Below, piece by piece: positions 8,581 to 16,296 of a DNA stretch of 20,498 nt. Where the stretch lies: positions 1 to 20,498 of the forward strand of contig JAANSK020282379.1 in assembly GCA_011763485.2 (NCBI GenBank), read 5' to 3'. A program made the position numbers and the translations under genes. The notes under the pieces are model-generated. The model was not told where the DNA came from. It made no database searches and saw only the letters and a list, made by a program, of their open reading frames with translations. The stretch is from Isoetes engelmannii (Eukaryota; Streptophyta; Lycopodiopsida; Isoetales; Isoetaceae). The first letter of the stretch is position 1. Each line of letters starts with the position of its first letter.

Positions 8581-9045
8581 CCTAGAAAACTACAGAAAGA
8601 CTAAAGCGCCTCGCTAGCGGACGGCATCGCCAAAGCTCAAGTTAAAATCTGTCGCCGGAGGAAAAAAAGAAAGAAAGAAAATGAGAGACGAAAAAAATTC
8701 TTGAACAGTCTTTTCTGACGGGCAAGTATCTGACAGCTTATGTACCTCAACCTGCCGGGTTTTGAGGTTTCCGTCCATAAATCAGCAGGTGGCGGCGCCG
8801 CTACAAGAAACCCCTCAAACCGGCAGGTTACCAGATATTTAGCGGATTTATTAAAGTTCAAACAGGACGGTGGTTGTTGAATAAGGCCCCACCATCCCTG
8901 GTGATTAGCATCGAGGACTGTTCAGCGCCGCGAAGGTCGCACATGAGGCATGTTTCAGACGGAGCCCACTAGGGGAAAGTTTTAGAGCACTGCCCTTTAG
9001 GGTCTCGCTGATACTGGAGAGTTCATGACAGGTATAGGGCCCACC

Positions 9046-10027
9046 ATGGACGAAAGGACCCCCCCCAACAAGCAAAGATTTGGGCTACGGATAGCAAGGA
9101 AGAAGCTCCAATCGCCATACAAGGAGGAGTCTTTACTCATGATCCAGCTGCGGATTCCACGACCTACAAGTTCTCGTTCTAGTGAAGAGCTTCATGGCCA
9201 TGTACAAGCTAATTCTGTAGCCCCGCTCGATTTAACTCAGTCCTTCTTTAGGCCACAATGCCCTCTGGAGATCGGCATCAAAACTTCCCTGGACTTGCAA
9301 GTTCAATGTTTTCCCACTTTGCTCTGGGACCAGCTGTGGGGCATCCAATATGAGGGAGGGATAACACCCACATCGCTGACTGTGTCTATTGAGAAGTGGA
9401 CACAACTGATACAATTGCTACAGGTTTTGGTGCCAGGGTTTGTTGTTCAAGGTGTACAGACTAGTAATGCCTCAGTCCAGACATCAAAGTCTTATACCCC
9501 AGGGGAATCAGATGCGGCTATGGTGCCAGCTCATGTAGACAGAGAGGACATGGCTACACAGACAGAGGATTTGCAGTACAAGGTCCAGGGAGCAACACCT
9601 GCCAGGTTCTCTAAGACAGACAACTGACCAGGGAACGAGTAGCACCCGCCGGAGCTGAACCTGCGCATCGTTGTTGTTGCGGAGGTTGATGACAATTCAG
9701 CGAGAGAAGAGGTGGAGCGCTTCTTCGCTCAAACTATGCGAATACCAGTAGATAGCATCATCTCGGTCAGTCGAGTAGGAGCATCACAACCCGACCGCCC
9801 CCGTCATCTCTTAGTTCAATTCAAGTCTCGTCTGCACATTCTGAAGCATGGTAATCATCTCAAGGGGACCACCTTTTTAGTCCACCCCAATACATCTCTG
9901 CAACAAGAAAGCAGAACTTTGCCGAGTACGCGAGGCTCGTTTGCAACGGAAGTGGACAGTGTACCGAGGAGGACAAGCTATTATTCGGGACCAGTGGCCT
10001 TCTGATCCTTGGGCATTCAAAGGATAG
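9046..10027 (+). mobile_element. LINE ORF1 remnant (non-LTR retrotransposon)
   Basis: One frame runs from ATG 9046 (context CCACCATGG; another in-frame ATG lies at 9025) to about 9925. It is interrupted by two in-frame stops, TGA 9625-9627 and TAG 9640-9642. The later part resembles the RRM-like region of L1-clade ORF1 proteins: LRIVVVAEVDDNSAREEVE, then RVGASQPDRPRHLLVQFKS, then ILKHGNHLKGTTFLVHPNTS. Homology then moves to another frame near 9925 (EARLQRKWTVYRGGQAIIRD) and ends at TAG 10025-10027. ORF1 proteins bind element RNA for target-primed reverse transcription. With two stops and one frameshift the copy is dead. No endonuclease or reverse transcriptase frame follows. Confidence 0.65.
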
Positions 10028-10180
10028 TCTTCCTTAGTTGGGATTGTTTATAATGTTTTTTATTGTTCTTGTCTAGTGATGGGGCCTTGCCCCCGAGCTT
10101 TAGTTTTGGGCTTCGGTCCCCTTTCCATGTACTTGGTCCCATAACCCAATTGGTTCCCGTGGTCTCTTCTTCTTCTTCTA
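10028..10180 (+). mobile_element. Probable LINE 3' untranslated tail
   Basis: After the ORF1 stop comes a T-rich, G/T-biased stretch that looks like a LINE 3' UTR (TTGGGCTTCGGTCCCC) and ends in a CTTCTTCTTCTTCT run. Assignment rests on position and composition only. If right, this element goes from ORF1 straight to its tail. Confidence 0.35.
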
Positions 10181-10215
10181 AACCGAAAAATGTGCCTTAT
10201 GTACAACCCGTATTG

Positions 10216-10269
10216 CGATATCACGTTTTCCGTTTGTCGATTTATGCGTGTCATCCTTGCGCAGGGGCC

Positions 10270-10300
<31 letters not shown>

Positions 10301-10330
10301 TTCGGATGTCCCGAAGGACGAGATCACGTT
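10216..10330. repeat. Target-site duplication flanking U6 copy
   Basis: On the minus strand AACGTGATCTCG (plus 10319-10330) lies just before the U6 start, and AACGTGATATCG (plus 10216-10227) follows its 3' end: 11 of 12 identical and directly repeated. This fits insertion by LINE-type target-primed reverse transcription. One base is shared with the U6 5' G. Confidence 0.65.
10228..10319 (-). pseudogene. U6: U6 snRNA retropseudogene
   Basis: On the minus strand this reads GTCCTTCGGGACATCC, then about 50 bases of U6 core including GATACAGAGAAG (ACAGAGA box), TTAGCATGGCCCC (AGC triad) and GCGCAAGGATGACACGCA. U6 is the catalytic snRNA of the spliceosome. The 5' stem is shortened by one base pair (GTCC-TTCG-GGAC) yet still pairs. 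The 3' end departs from the plant consensus (ATCGACAAACGGAA instead of ATCGAGAAATGGTCC) and has no terminal T run. No TATA box at about -25 and no plant USE (RTCCCACATCG) is seen upstream. With flanking direct repeats, a retroposed dead copy is the best reading. Plus-strand frames here are shadows. Confidence 0.85.
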
Positions 10331-10548
10331 CTTCGTAGTGTGACACCCTATTCTCACAAATCGGAAGAGATTTGTAGCATTGGATCCCGGGTATGAATAA
10401 ACCAAACACAATTTCGTGTATAGTTTTAAATGGTCAATGTGAGACAAGAAAAAGCAAAAAAATAAGAAAGCAAAATAAACTGCTACAGTGCAAATATATT
10501 AATTGTAGGTAGAGTGGTCGCCCACGATATATTTAAATCCGATACTGC

Positions 10549-10909
10549 ATGTGCTCTTGTGGCAGTCTGCGGCATCCTACAGCAAGTTTCAGATTAGGTT
10601 AGTAGTTACAGTTCTTGTTAATGCTTTTCTTTTGTTTTACAGTTATTTGTTAATCCATGTCTAACTACGCGCGACAGTGATCTTCTCTTGCGGCCTATTA
10701 TGTTCCTATTCAGCCCACATGCCTTGATAGACTTTAGCATTGGTTGTGAGTTGTCTCTGGGAAATTGTTTTTTTAGGGTATTGTATGCAAAATTCATCAT
10801 ATTTCAAATTATTGCATGAATTATTGGCTGGTTGATAAATAGGTTGCTAGTTTTTGCACGAAGACAACACAACTCTCATCTGAATCTGATAATCCAAGTT
10901 TTCCTGTGT
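10549..10909 (+). promoter_or_regulatory. Candidate spliced uORF, paralogue A
   Basis: ATG 10549 opens a frame (MCSCGSLRHPTASFRL...) that crosses the leader intron. Joining 10549-10597 to 10851-10909 gives 35 codons and a stop whose TGA overlaps the main start as ATGA (10906-10909). Paralogue B has the same layout. The peptides themselves are not conserved beyond MC, so if it acts it would act through position. Depends on the inferred splice. Confidence 0.4.
10598..10850 (+). other. 5' leader intron of paralogue A
   Basis: Donor AG|GTTAGT and acceptor GTTGCTAG bound 253 nt. The upstream exon and most of the intron align by eye with the matching segment of paralogue B (shared CAGCAAG near the donor, GTTCTTGTTAAT or CTCTTGTTAATTC, and ATTTTGTATGCAAAA-like text). 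Conservation at both ends supports the model. Confidence 0.6.
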
Positions 10910-11559
10910 CACATATGAAGAACTACCATCTTTATTATGATGCTGTGTTTTCTTTGCCTTCCAATAAGATTCATGCTCTTCCTTATTCGTGCCATCAAGC
11001 TGACATTGGCGAACTCCATAATTCCAAATCTAAAAAAGGAGGACATCAATCCTCCTGGAAAAGGATTGCAAGGTCCTCTTGCATTGGGAGTAATGATACT
11101 GAGAAACACCCTTCTTGCAGAAAGAAATTCCTCTGGTCTAGCTTGTGCTCTAAATCTGAGATATGTACATGTATTTCATCCACTCGCCAAGCGCCACTTA
11201 TAAGAGATCCTGAGAATGCTGAATACTGCTATGATGCACATAATAAGTGCAACTGCAAAGTATCACCCATGTCAGGGCATTGCCATGAATACAAGCACAC
11301 TGCCTATCAGAAGATCATAGGGCATGAGGAGCTTGAGGTGCCTCAAACAGGATGCAGCATCTTTGCTAGAAAATCACTTCTCAAGAAATCAAGGTCTTTA
11401 TCTATAAATGGCAGTCTCAGATCTTCACAGTTGTCCGAATCGACTTATAGTGACCCCAAGCTGGCACGTTCTCTCAGTTCCATTGATGACACAAACATTG
11501 CAGTTCAAGCAGCAATTGCTCACTGCAAAAGATCTTTGAGTGTTGGACCCTTGGACTAG
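10906..11559 (+). CDS. BKI1/MAKR-like receptor-kinase regulator, paralogue A
   Basis: 217 aa, one CDS exon. The C-terminus LARSLSSIDDTN followed by AVQAAIAHCKRSLSVG (about 185-214) matches, from memory, the amphipathic helix with which BKI1 and membrane-associated kinase regulators (MAKRs) bind receptor kinases such as BRI1 at the plasma membrane. Near residue 9, YYDAVFSLP aligns with YFDMDFTMP of paralogue B and resembles the DYIDMEV-type N-terminal motif of MAKRs. The middle is Cys/His-rich (SEICTC, CNCK, GHCHEY) with basic patches (SKSKKGG, WKRIARSS) and a PQTGC..F..KSLLKK block shared with B. No transmembrane segment or signal peptide. The start is set by alignment with B, although the frame stays open upstream to the splice acceptor. 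Family call moderate; gene call strong. Confidence 0.6.
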   Translation: MSHMKNYHLYYDAVFSLPSNKIHALPYSCHQADIGELHNSKSKKGGHQSSWKRIARSSCIGSNDTEKHPSCRKKFLWSSLCSKSEICTCISSTRQAPLIRDPENAEYCYDAHNKCNCKVSPMSGHCHEYKHTAYQKIIGHEELEVPQTGCSIFARKSLLKKSRSLSINGSLRSSQLSESTYSDPKLARSLSSIDDTNIAVQAAIAHCKRSLSVGPLD

Positions 11560-12240
11560 CATGAGCTCACCCATTGCTGGGTAGCTGCATCAGTGTAACA
11601 AGTACCAATTTTGTCTTGACATGATTCATTTGTATAATGCTTTTTGTACCCTAAGTCTAACTGTTCTTGTTTGGATTACCACCCCTTCCTTGCGTAGAAT
11701 TTTTTTTTGAGCTTCTTGAAAGGAGTTTATCTTTCCCCTTGTATAATCTGAAGTGGAACCAGCAGAAAGCTGAGGAACGGATTCCGCGCGATTTTCACGC
11801 AGAGTTATCAAATCAAAGTTGAAAATACGCATCTAAGATGGATTCCTTATGATTTTTAAGCGCCATAATTTTAGTTAACACGGCCTGATGGATTTAAAGT
11901 TGCCTAAAGCTTTCCTGAAGCTGTTGTAGCATATAACTTTACTTAGATATTTTAGCTCAGGCACATGGTCGAATACGTGGCCCATGATAGTAAAATCATA
12001 TCAAATAAAGATATAAGAACTCGTGCAAATGTGTATTAATTTCCCAGTTCAAGGCTGTAGCAAACAATAGGCCCACTTGTTTCTGTTATATAACTAATGT
12101 CTGGCAGGGGTGCACATGCAGCTTTTTTGTTACCATAGTGGCCAACAACTTGCAGACAAGGGAGTTTTTTCATGTTCTATTTTATATAATAGATGTTGAA
12201 ACATCTATTATATACTCATCCCAAGATGTCGCAGAAATGA
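11560..12240. other. 3' flank of paralogue A, no gene seen
   Basis: The first 70 or so bases after the stop keep scattered identity to the 3' flank of paralogue B (CTAGCAT, GTAACA, CTTGA). Plant-type degenerate poly(A) signals are possible, but none is certain. A 68-codon minus-strand frame (11626-11832) is unconvincing. Confidence 0.4.
12183..12214. repeat. Perfect 14-bp hairpin with TGAA loop
   Basis: TATATAATAGATGT (12183-12196) and ACATCTATTATATA (12201-12214) are exact reverse complements separated by TGAA. Too short for a typical plant miRNA precursor; it could be a MITE core or a stable RNA hairpin downstream of paralogue A. Confidence 0.65.
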
Positions 12241-12900
12241 TTGTTCAGTTGTTCAGAAAGTAGATCAGTTCTTAAGAAAGTTAATTTAAGTTTCTCTGGA
12301 TCGAACTATGGCTCAACAATGTTTTGGATCCTCTGTCGCATAGAATGGACAACACAAGAAATTCCAGAAGTTCAGTTGTTGCTGCCTAGAAAGGGTACAA
12401 ACAGATTGAACAAGAGTGCTGAAGATCATTGCAGAATTTCAACAACCTTTTTAACTGATAACGTGGATACAAGAGACGAACTCCAGTTATCTTAAAACTC
12501 ATGATTATGCATGCCTAAAATTCCACGTCTCAACACATTCACATAAGTTAGTGCTGAATATCAAGATGAATTGCTGTTTTTAGATGAACGCCCCCGAAAT
12601 GGAGCATAACTGTAAGTGTGAGAAATCTTTAGCTGTATGCAAAATAGGAAATGGCAATTTTGAACATAGTAGCATTTGCATAATCCTCCAATGGACAATG
12701 TCCAGTTGAAGACCATTCTACAATATGAAAGGCAAAGAAGACGAATTACAAATATTAGAGGGAATTCAAACAGGAAGGGCGACTGCCATCAATCCGTGAT
12801 TAGCCCCATGATAATTTGTGAATGGATGATCAGCTGTTTTGATAACTGATTTTGAAGAATTTGTTTGAGTATAGTTCTTCAAATGAACAACAGATAATCT
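12241..12900. other. Intergenic DNA, one weak frame
   Basis: An 84-codon frame (12241-12495) starts at TTG and has no recognisable domain. The remainder is AT-rich with no repeat or RNA signature. I do not call a gene. Confidence 0.35.
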
Positions 12901-12902
12901 TA

Positions 12903-13049
12903 GGTTTCTCATAGACAAGGAATGCTGTATGATTTAGATAATCTTTTCACATATAATGGTTCTCATAGACAAGGAATGTTATGTAATTTAGATAGTCTTT
13001 GACATACTACGGTTCTCAACACGATGGACGAGGAATGCTCATACTTGTT
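12903..13049. repeat. Three tandem units of about 55 bp
   Basis: Units start near 12903, 12958 and 13011. The first two share CTCATAGACAAGGAATG and ATTTAGATA.TCTTT; the third is more diverged (GGTTCTCAACACGATGGACG). Confidence 0.6.
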
Positions 13050-13510
13050 TGTGATTATTTTTCCAAGATGCTGGACTCAAAATCCTCTTTTTGCTGTGTT
13101 CCTGAAGTACCAACCCCAATAACATATGTGCCATTTGTTAAATGTGGGTGTTCATAAAACCATTATTAGATAGCGTATTCAAATCACAAACGTTCAAGTG
13201 GGACTCAATCCCAAACCATAATGCAATTGAGTAATGCAACCATCTAATCTTCAATCACTAACACACCAAGCCCAAGAATCTATGCGCTAAAAAGAGAGAG
13301 AAGAAAGGCCAAATATGTTGCATGCAACAACATGCAATATATGCCACATCTATTACCTTCATCTTAGGAAAGAACGTCCTTCCCTTTTATTTTCATTATA
13401 GGAACCATAATAATCAATGAATCCTTTTGTTGCAGTTGTTTATCTTAGACTGCATTTATATGTTTCATCAAGGAAATATCTTCTTGTTTATTTTTAAATT
13501 TGATGGATGT
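13050..13510. other. Intergenic DNA with RY-type palindrome
   Basis: GTTGCATGCAAC (13317-13328) is a perfect palindrome that contains CATGCA, the core of the plant RY element bound by B3 factors; another CATGCA follows at once. No gene start is close, so a role is speculative. Otherwise AT-rich and empty. Confidence 0.3.
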
Positions 13511-13553
13511 GAGGAGGAGGAGGAGGAGGAGGAGGAGGAGGTGGTGGTGGTGG
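13511..13553. repeat. (GAG)n-(GTG)n compound microsatellite
   Basis: Ten GAG/AGG triplets are followed at once by a GTG run. A plus-strand frame (13427-13612) reads these as poly-Glu then poly-Val, which reflects only the repeat. Confidence 0.9.
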
Positions 13554-13636
13554 TTTATCCTCATTCCAAACAAAGACTCGTTAATATATGCTTACAAGGA
13601 GAAATAGAATAGAATACAATTGAATTGGCGTTTATT

Positions 13637-13726
13637 GTCCATTGAGATTAAATGGCTTATGGGACCCAAACAAACAAACAAGTCCATTGAGATTAAATGG
13701 CTTATGGGACCCAAACAAACAAACAA
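13637..13726. repeat. Perfect 45-bp tandem duplication
   Basis: 13637-13681 and 13682-13726 appear identical (GTCCATTGAGATTAAATGG ... CAAACAAACAA). Full identity marks it as recent, or as an assembly duplication. Confidence 0.85.
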
Positions 13727-13731
13727 AGAAC

Positions 13732-13815
13732 AACTGGCCTATTATTGGCCAGGTTAAAAAAAACCTGCCTCGAAGTTAAAAAGAACCTGCCCCGAAGGTT
13801 CGAGGGGGAAATCTT
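13732..13815. repeat. Short hairpin and AACCTGCC(T/C)CGAAG repeats
   Basis: CTGGCC...GGCCAG forms a small hairpin (about 13734-13752). AACCTGCCTCGAAG and AACCTGCCCCGAAG follow as a near-direct pair, each preceded by an A run. Confidence 0.5.
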
Positions 13816-13921
13816 ACCGGTAGTAAGCTTGCTGATGAACTGTAAATTTGTACATGTTAGAGTAGTGACCAGAGGCACAATTGAGCCCACATGTCTAGCA
13901 CCTCTTGAACATAGATGCTAG

Positions 13922-14121
13922 TGTACCTCTTGAATATAAGATGCCAGTGCCCATACTGAAGGCGTGTTCATCATCACATGTAGTAGTTGGTTATGTGAAC
14001 CAACCCGGCATATCGTGTCTAGATAGGTGTAAGCCCATCTTTCTGTCTCAATTCTGAAACAATGTGCTCTTGTGCAAGTGAATGCAATCATACTACGTTT
14101 TTTCACGAGTAAATGTGTTAA
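13922..14121. other. Intergenic DNA, no gene seen
   Basis: Only a 62-codon minus-strand frame without features. It ends at a TTAACAG acceptor-like site at 14118-14124. Confidence 0.35.
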
Positions 14122-14313
14122 CAGGTACCACTGTGTACCCCTGGCAAAGCGATTAGAAAATGGTTCTTTAAAACTTTTTATGAGATAGGAGCTTTAACTT
14201 CTAAACTCAAGGATTTTTTCAATGAGCAGAGACACAAGTGGTCTATGAGAAGAGAAGAGGAAGAGGAACAAGTGGCTATAAATATTTCAGGATCAGAGTC
14301 TGAAGTCTCATAA
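14122..14313 (+). other. Unrecognised open frame, possible 3' exon
   Basis: A 63-codon frame lies between stops 14119-14121 and 14311-14313. It has no ATG near its beginning but starts at a possible acceptor (TTAACAG|GTACC). It reads KAIRKWFFKTFYEIGALTSK, then NEQRHKWSMRREEEEEQV and SGSESEVS: a basic-aromatic part, then an acidic tail, as at the end of a real protein. Not recognised. A TATA-like CTATAAATA lies inside it, so only one of the two readings may be meaningful. Confidence 0.35.
14276..14284 (+). promoter_or_regulatory. Possible TATA box of paralogue B
   Basis: CTATAAATA is a full plant TATA match. A start near 14310 would give a leader exon of about 410 nt up to the donor at 14721/14722. 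It competes with the open frame that covers the same bases. Confidence 0.35.
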
Positions 14314-14366
14314 TTGTGGCGGGTCATCAACAATTATTGAGATTAAACAAATTGGTTAAAGCTTGA

Positions 14367-14507
14367 TACACTTGCAGAATTTACCTTGGCACTAAACGGT
14401 TTAGCAATAGAAAATTTGTAAAGCAGGAAAAAAAAGCTGAAGCTGTTGCCCATGATGGAGAATATGCCACGCTAGAAGACACTACAGAATATGGTTGTTT
14501 CCAATAA
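14367..14507 (+). other. Unrecognised open frame, possible exon
   Basis: 46 codons between stops, no ATG near the front, and a GCAG acceptor-like site inside (CACTTGCAG). It reads RKFVKQEKKAEAVAHDGEY then ATLEDTTEYGCFQ. The composition is hydrophilic and protein-like. It may belong with the 14122-14313 frame as pieces of one decayed gene, or be part of the long leader of paralogue B. Not recognised. Confidence 0.3.
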
Positions 14508-14662
14508 TGGGGAACAAAAACAATACAGGATAGGGACTGCCCGCTTGTGCACCTACAGCCTATTTTGACAAAAGGAGACCTGCTCAATCATCAACATCAG
14601 GTAGAATAGTCGCCAAAATTATTGAAGCTGCATTATTTAAGCTTTTGGTGGGCTCGGCACTC

Positions 14663-15024
14663 ATGTGCAAGTCTCAGATCCGGTGGCTGGCTCCCTTATT
14701 CTTCAGCAAGTGCCTGCTTAGGTTAGTCTTTCACTATTCTTGTCTGCCCTTTTCTGTGTTTTACCTGCTCTTGTTAATTCATTGTCTAAATGGATGCGAC
14801 AATTCCTTTCTTGTGGTCCGTCATGTTTCTATCCAGCCTCACATGTTTTGATTCCCTTGGAAATGGTTTTTGAGTTGTCTACCAGAAATGTTTGTCTAGA
14901 ATTTTGTATGCAAAAAATCCTGGTTATATAATGTGGCTTCCTTGTTTAAATGATTGTGTGAAGCAGTTCTTAGAGTCATAAGCTTGTTTCTAGATTTTCA
15001 AGCTCCCTTTTCAAGAAAAGATGA
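14663..15024 (+). promoter_or_regulatory. Candidate spliced uORF, paralogue B
   Basis: ATG 14663 (again ATGTGC) opens a frame that, after joining 14663-14721 to 14994-15024, has 29 codons and ends at a TGA overlapping the main start as ATGA (15021-15024). The geometry matches paralogue A. The encoded peptide differs (MCKSQIRWLAPLFFSK...). Confidence 0.4.
14722..14993 (+). other. 5' leader intron of paralogue B
   Basis: Donor TTAG|GTTAGT and acceptor CTTGTTTCTAG bound 272 nt, aligned with the leader intron of paralogue A. In the main frame the upstream exon ends in TAG at the junction, so translation of the protein cannot begin upstream and ATG 15021 is the start. Confidence 0.6.
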
Positions 15025-15785
15025 AGGAAACTGTCATCAATGCTGCCATTTCAAGGTCTTCCTTGCCTGACTATTTTGATATGGATTTTACCATGCCAAC
15101 ATCTTCAGCCAAAACCAAGTCCAATATGTTATCCATTCCCCCTCATAACTCGTCTTGTAAAATTGAGCTTCTTTCACATTCGCATTCACATTCTCATGCT
15201 GGCGTTCATAAATGCCATTCTACCAGATCTCAAACATCTAAGCAGAGGTTATCCCACCAATCCCCTTGTGGCGGTGTTGAGAAATGTCCATGCCAAGGTA
15301 GTGGGGACAATAATATGGAGAAGTTTCATTCTTCTAGTAAAAAGCCGCTGAGTTGGATGCCATTGTCCAAAATGTGTTGTAGAAGCATATCTGATATATG
15401 TGCATGTACTCACAAAGTGTACCCGTACCCCCAACACTTGGCCTTTGAGCATGCTCAAGATCATGATCATGTGTCAAGCCCACAGAATAGAAGGCTTGCT
15501 GCGAAGCAATACCATTCTGATGACCACAAGCGAACAAGTTATCAGAAGATGGACAACGTAATATGTGAGGGGCATTTGATGCCTCAAATTGGATGCAACA
15601 TGTTCGTGACAAAGTCAATTCTTAGAAGACCAACTCGCCAGCACCAGCACCACTCCTCATTAACTTCTAATGTCTCAAATCTGGCACGTTCTTTCAGCGC
15701 TACCGATGAGGCGCATAGTGCAGTACAAGCAGCAATTTCTCATTGCAAACGGTCTCTGAGTGTTGGAAGTACTTTACCTTGCTAG
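15021..15785 (+). CDS. BKI1/MAKR-like receptor-kinase regulator, paralogue B
   Basis: 254 aa, one CDS exon. The C-terminus LARSFSATDEAHS followed by AVQAAISHCKRSLSVG (about 219-250) fits the BKI1/MAKR receptor-kinase-binding helix; the N-terminal LPDYFDMDFTMP (about 15-26) resembles the MAKR DYIDMEV-type motif. Also visible: a Ser-His run (SHSHSHSH, about 52-59), a Cys cluster (KMCCRSISDICACTH) whose ICxC core is kept in paralogue A, and MPQIGC..F..KSILRR matching A. It is 37 residues longer than A, mostly in the N-terminal third. No transmembrane segment; membrane attachment, if any, would be peripheral or by Cys acylation (inference). Typical BKI1 and MAKR proteins are about 300-400 residues, so this is a short form. 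Confidence 0.62.
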   Translation: MKETVINAAISRSSLPDYFDMDFTMPTSSAKTKSNMLSIPPHNSSCKIELLSHSHSHSHAGVHKCHSTRSQTSKQRLSHQSPCGGVEKCPCQGSGDNNMEKFHSSSKKPLSWMPLSKMCCRSISDICACTHKVYPYPQHLAFEHAQDHDHVSSPQNRRLAAKQYHSDDHKRTSYQKMDNVICEGHLMPQIGCNMFVTKSILRRPTRQHQHHSSLTSNVSNLARSFSATDEAHSAVQAAISHCKRSLSVGSTLPC

Positions 15786-16296
15786 CATATGAGACGTCCA
15801 CTTCACTGTAACATATAACATCTTGATTTATTTTATGAACATACCTCTTTGATCTTATGTGATTACATGTTCTGATTGTTCTTCCTTTCTAGATTCTTTT
15901 TTCTTGATTTCAACATCTCTCTTCCCCCTTTTCCCTTTCTTGATAGCTGGCATGTTTGTTTACAAAATCCTGTATATGAATGTTAAGTGTAAAACTGATA
16001 CAGCAAGCTCTGAAGCTTCTAAAGGATAACATGGCCTTCAAGTATTGATTCTATTGGAAATGAAGTGAGTTGAAGAACCATTGCTCAAACCAAGCAATCA
16101 TTTGGGCTTCTATAAAGATGATGTAGACAAATATCCCTTGTGTAATAAACAAGTGCGCCCGCAATGATCAAAGCAATCTGCACATTATACACGTTCTCTA
16201 GGTACTGAACCAGTCAGATATTTATGATTTTCCTAAAGCTATAGTACTCTGTGATGATTGCTGGGACTTTAGTTGCTGCAAGCTGTATGTTAAGAT
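15786..16296. other. 3' flank of paralogue B, no gene seen
   Basis: AT-rich, probably the 3' UTR in its first 100-250 bases. No other frame, repeat or RNA found. Confidence 0.4.

Noticed and set aside
8597-8623. ATGCCGTCCGCTAGCGAG on the minus strand as a gene start
   Set aside because: Good start context after a CT-rich tract, but the frame stops after eight codons with no clear donor.
10060-10447. Open frames on both strands around 10.1-10.4 kb
   Set aside because: They are shadows of the LINE tail and the antisense U6 copy.
10331-10450. TGTGACACCC near 10336 as a retroelement terminal repeat start
   Set aside because: No matching second copy, primer site or internal region is visible in the window.
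10511-10905. N-terminal extension of paralogue A through the leader intron
   Set aside because: The frame is open upstream but has no ATG, and paralogue B is closed by a stop at the same junction, so the ATG at 10906 is preferred.
13427-13612. Frame with poly-Glu and poly-Val
   Set aside because: Produced by the GAG/GTG microsatellite.
16240-16290. GTGATGAT near 16252 as a snoRNA C box
   Set aside because: No matching D box at a suitable distance and no terminal stem.
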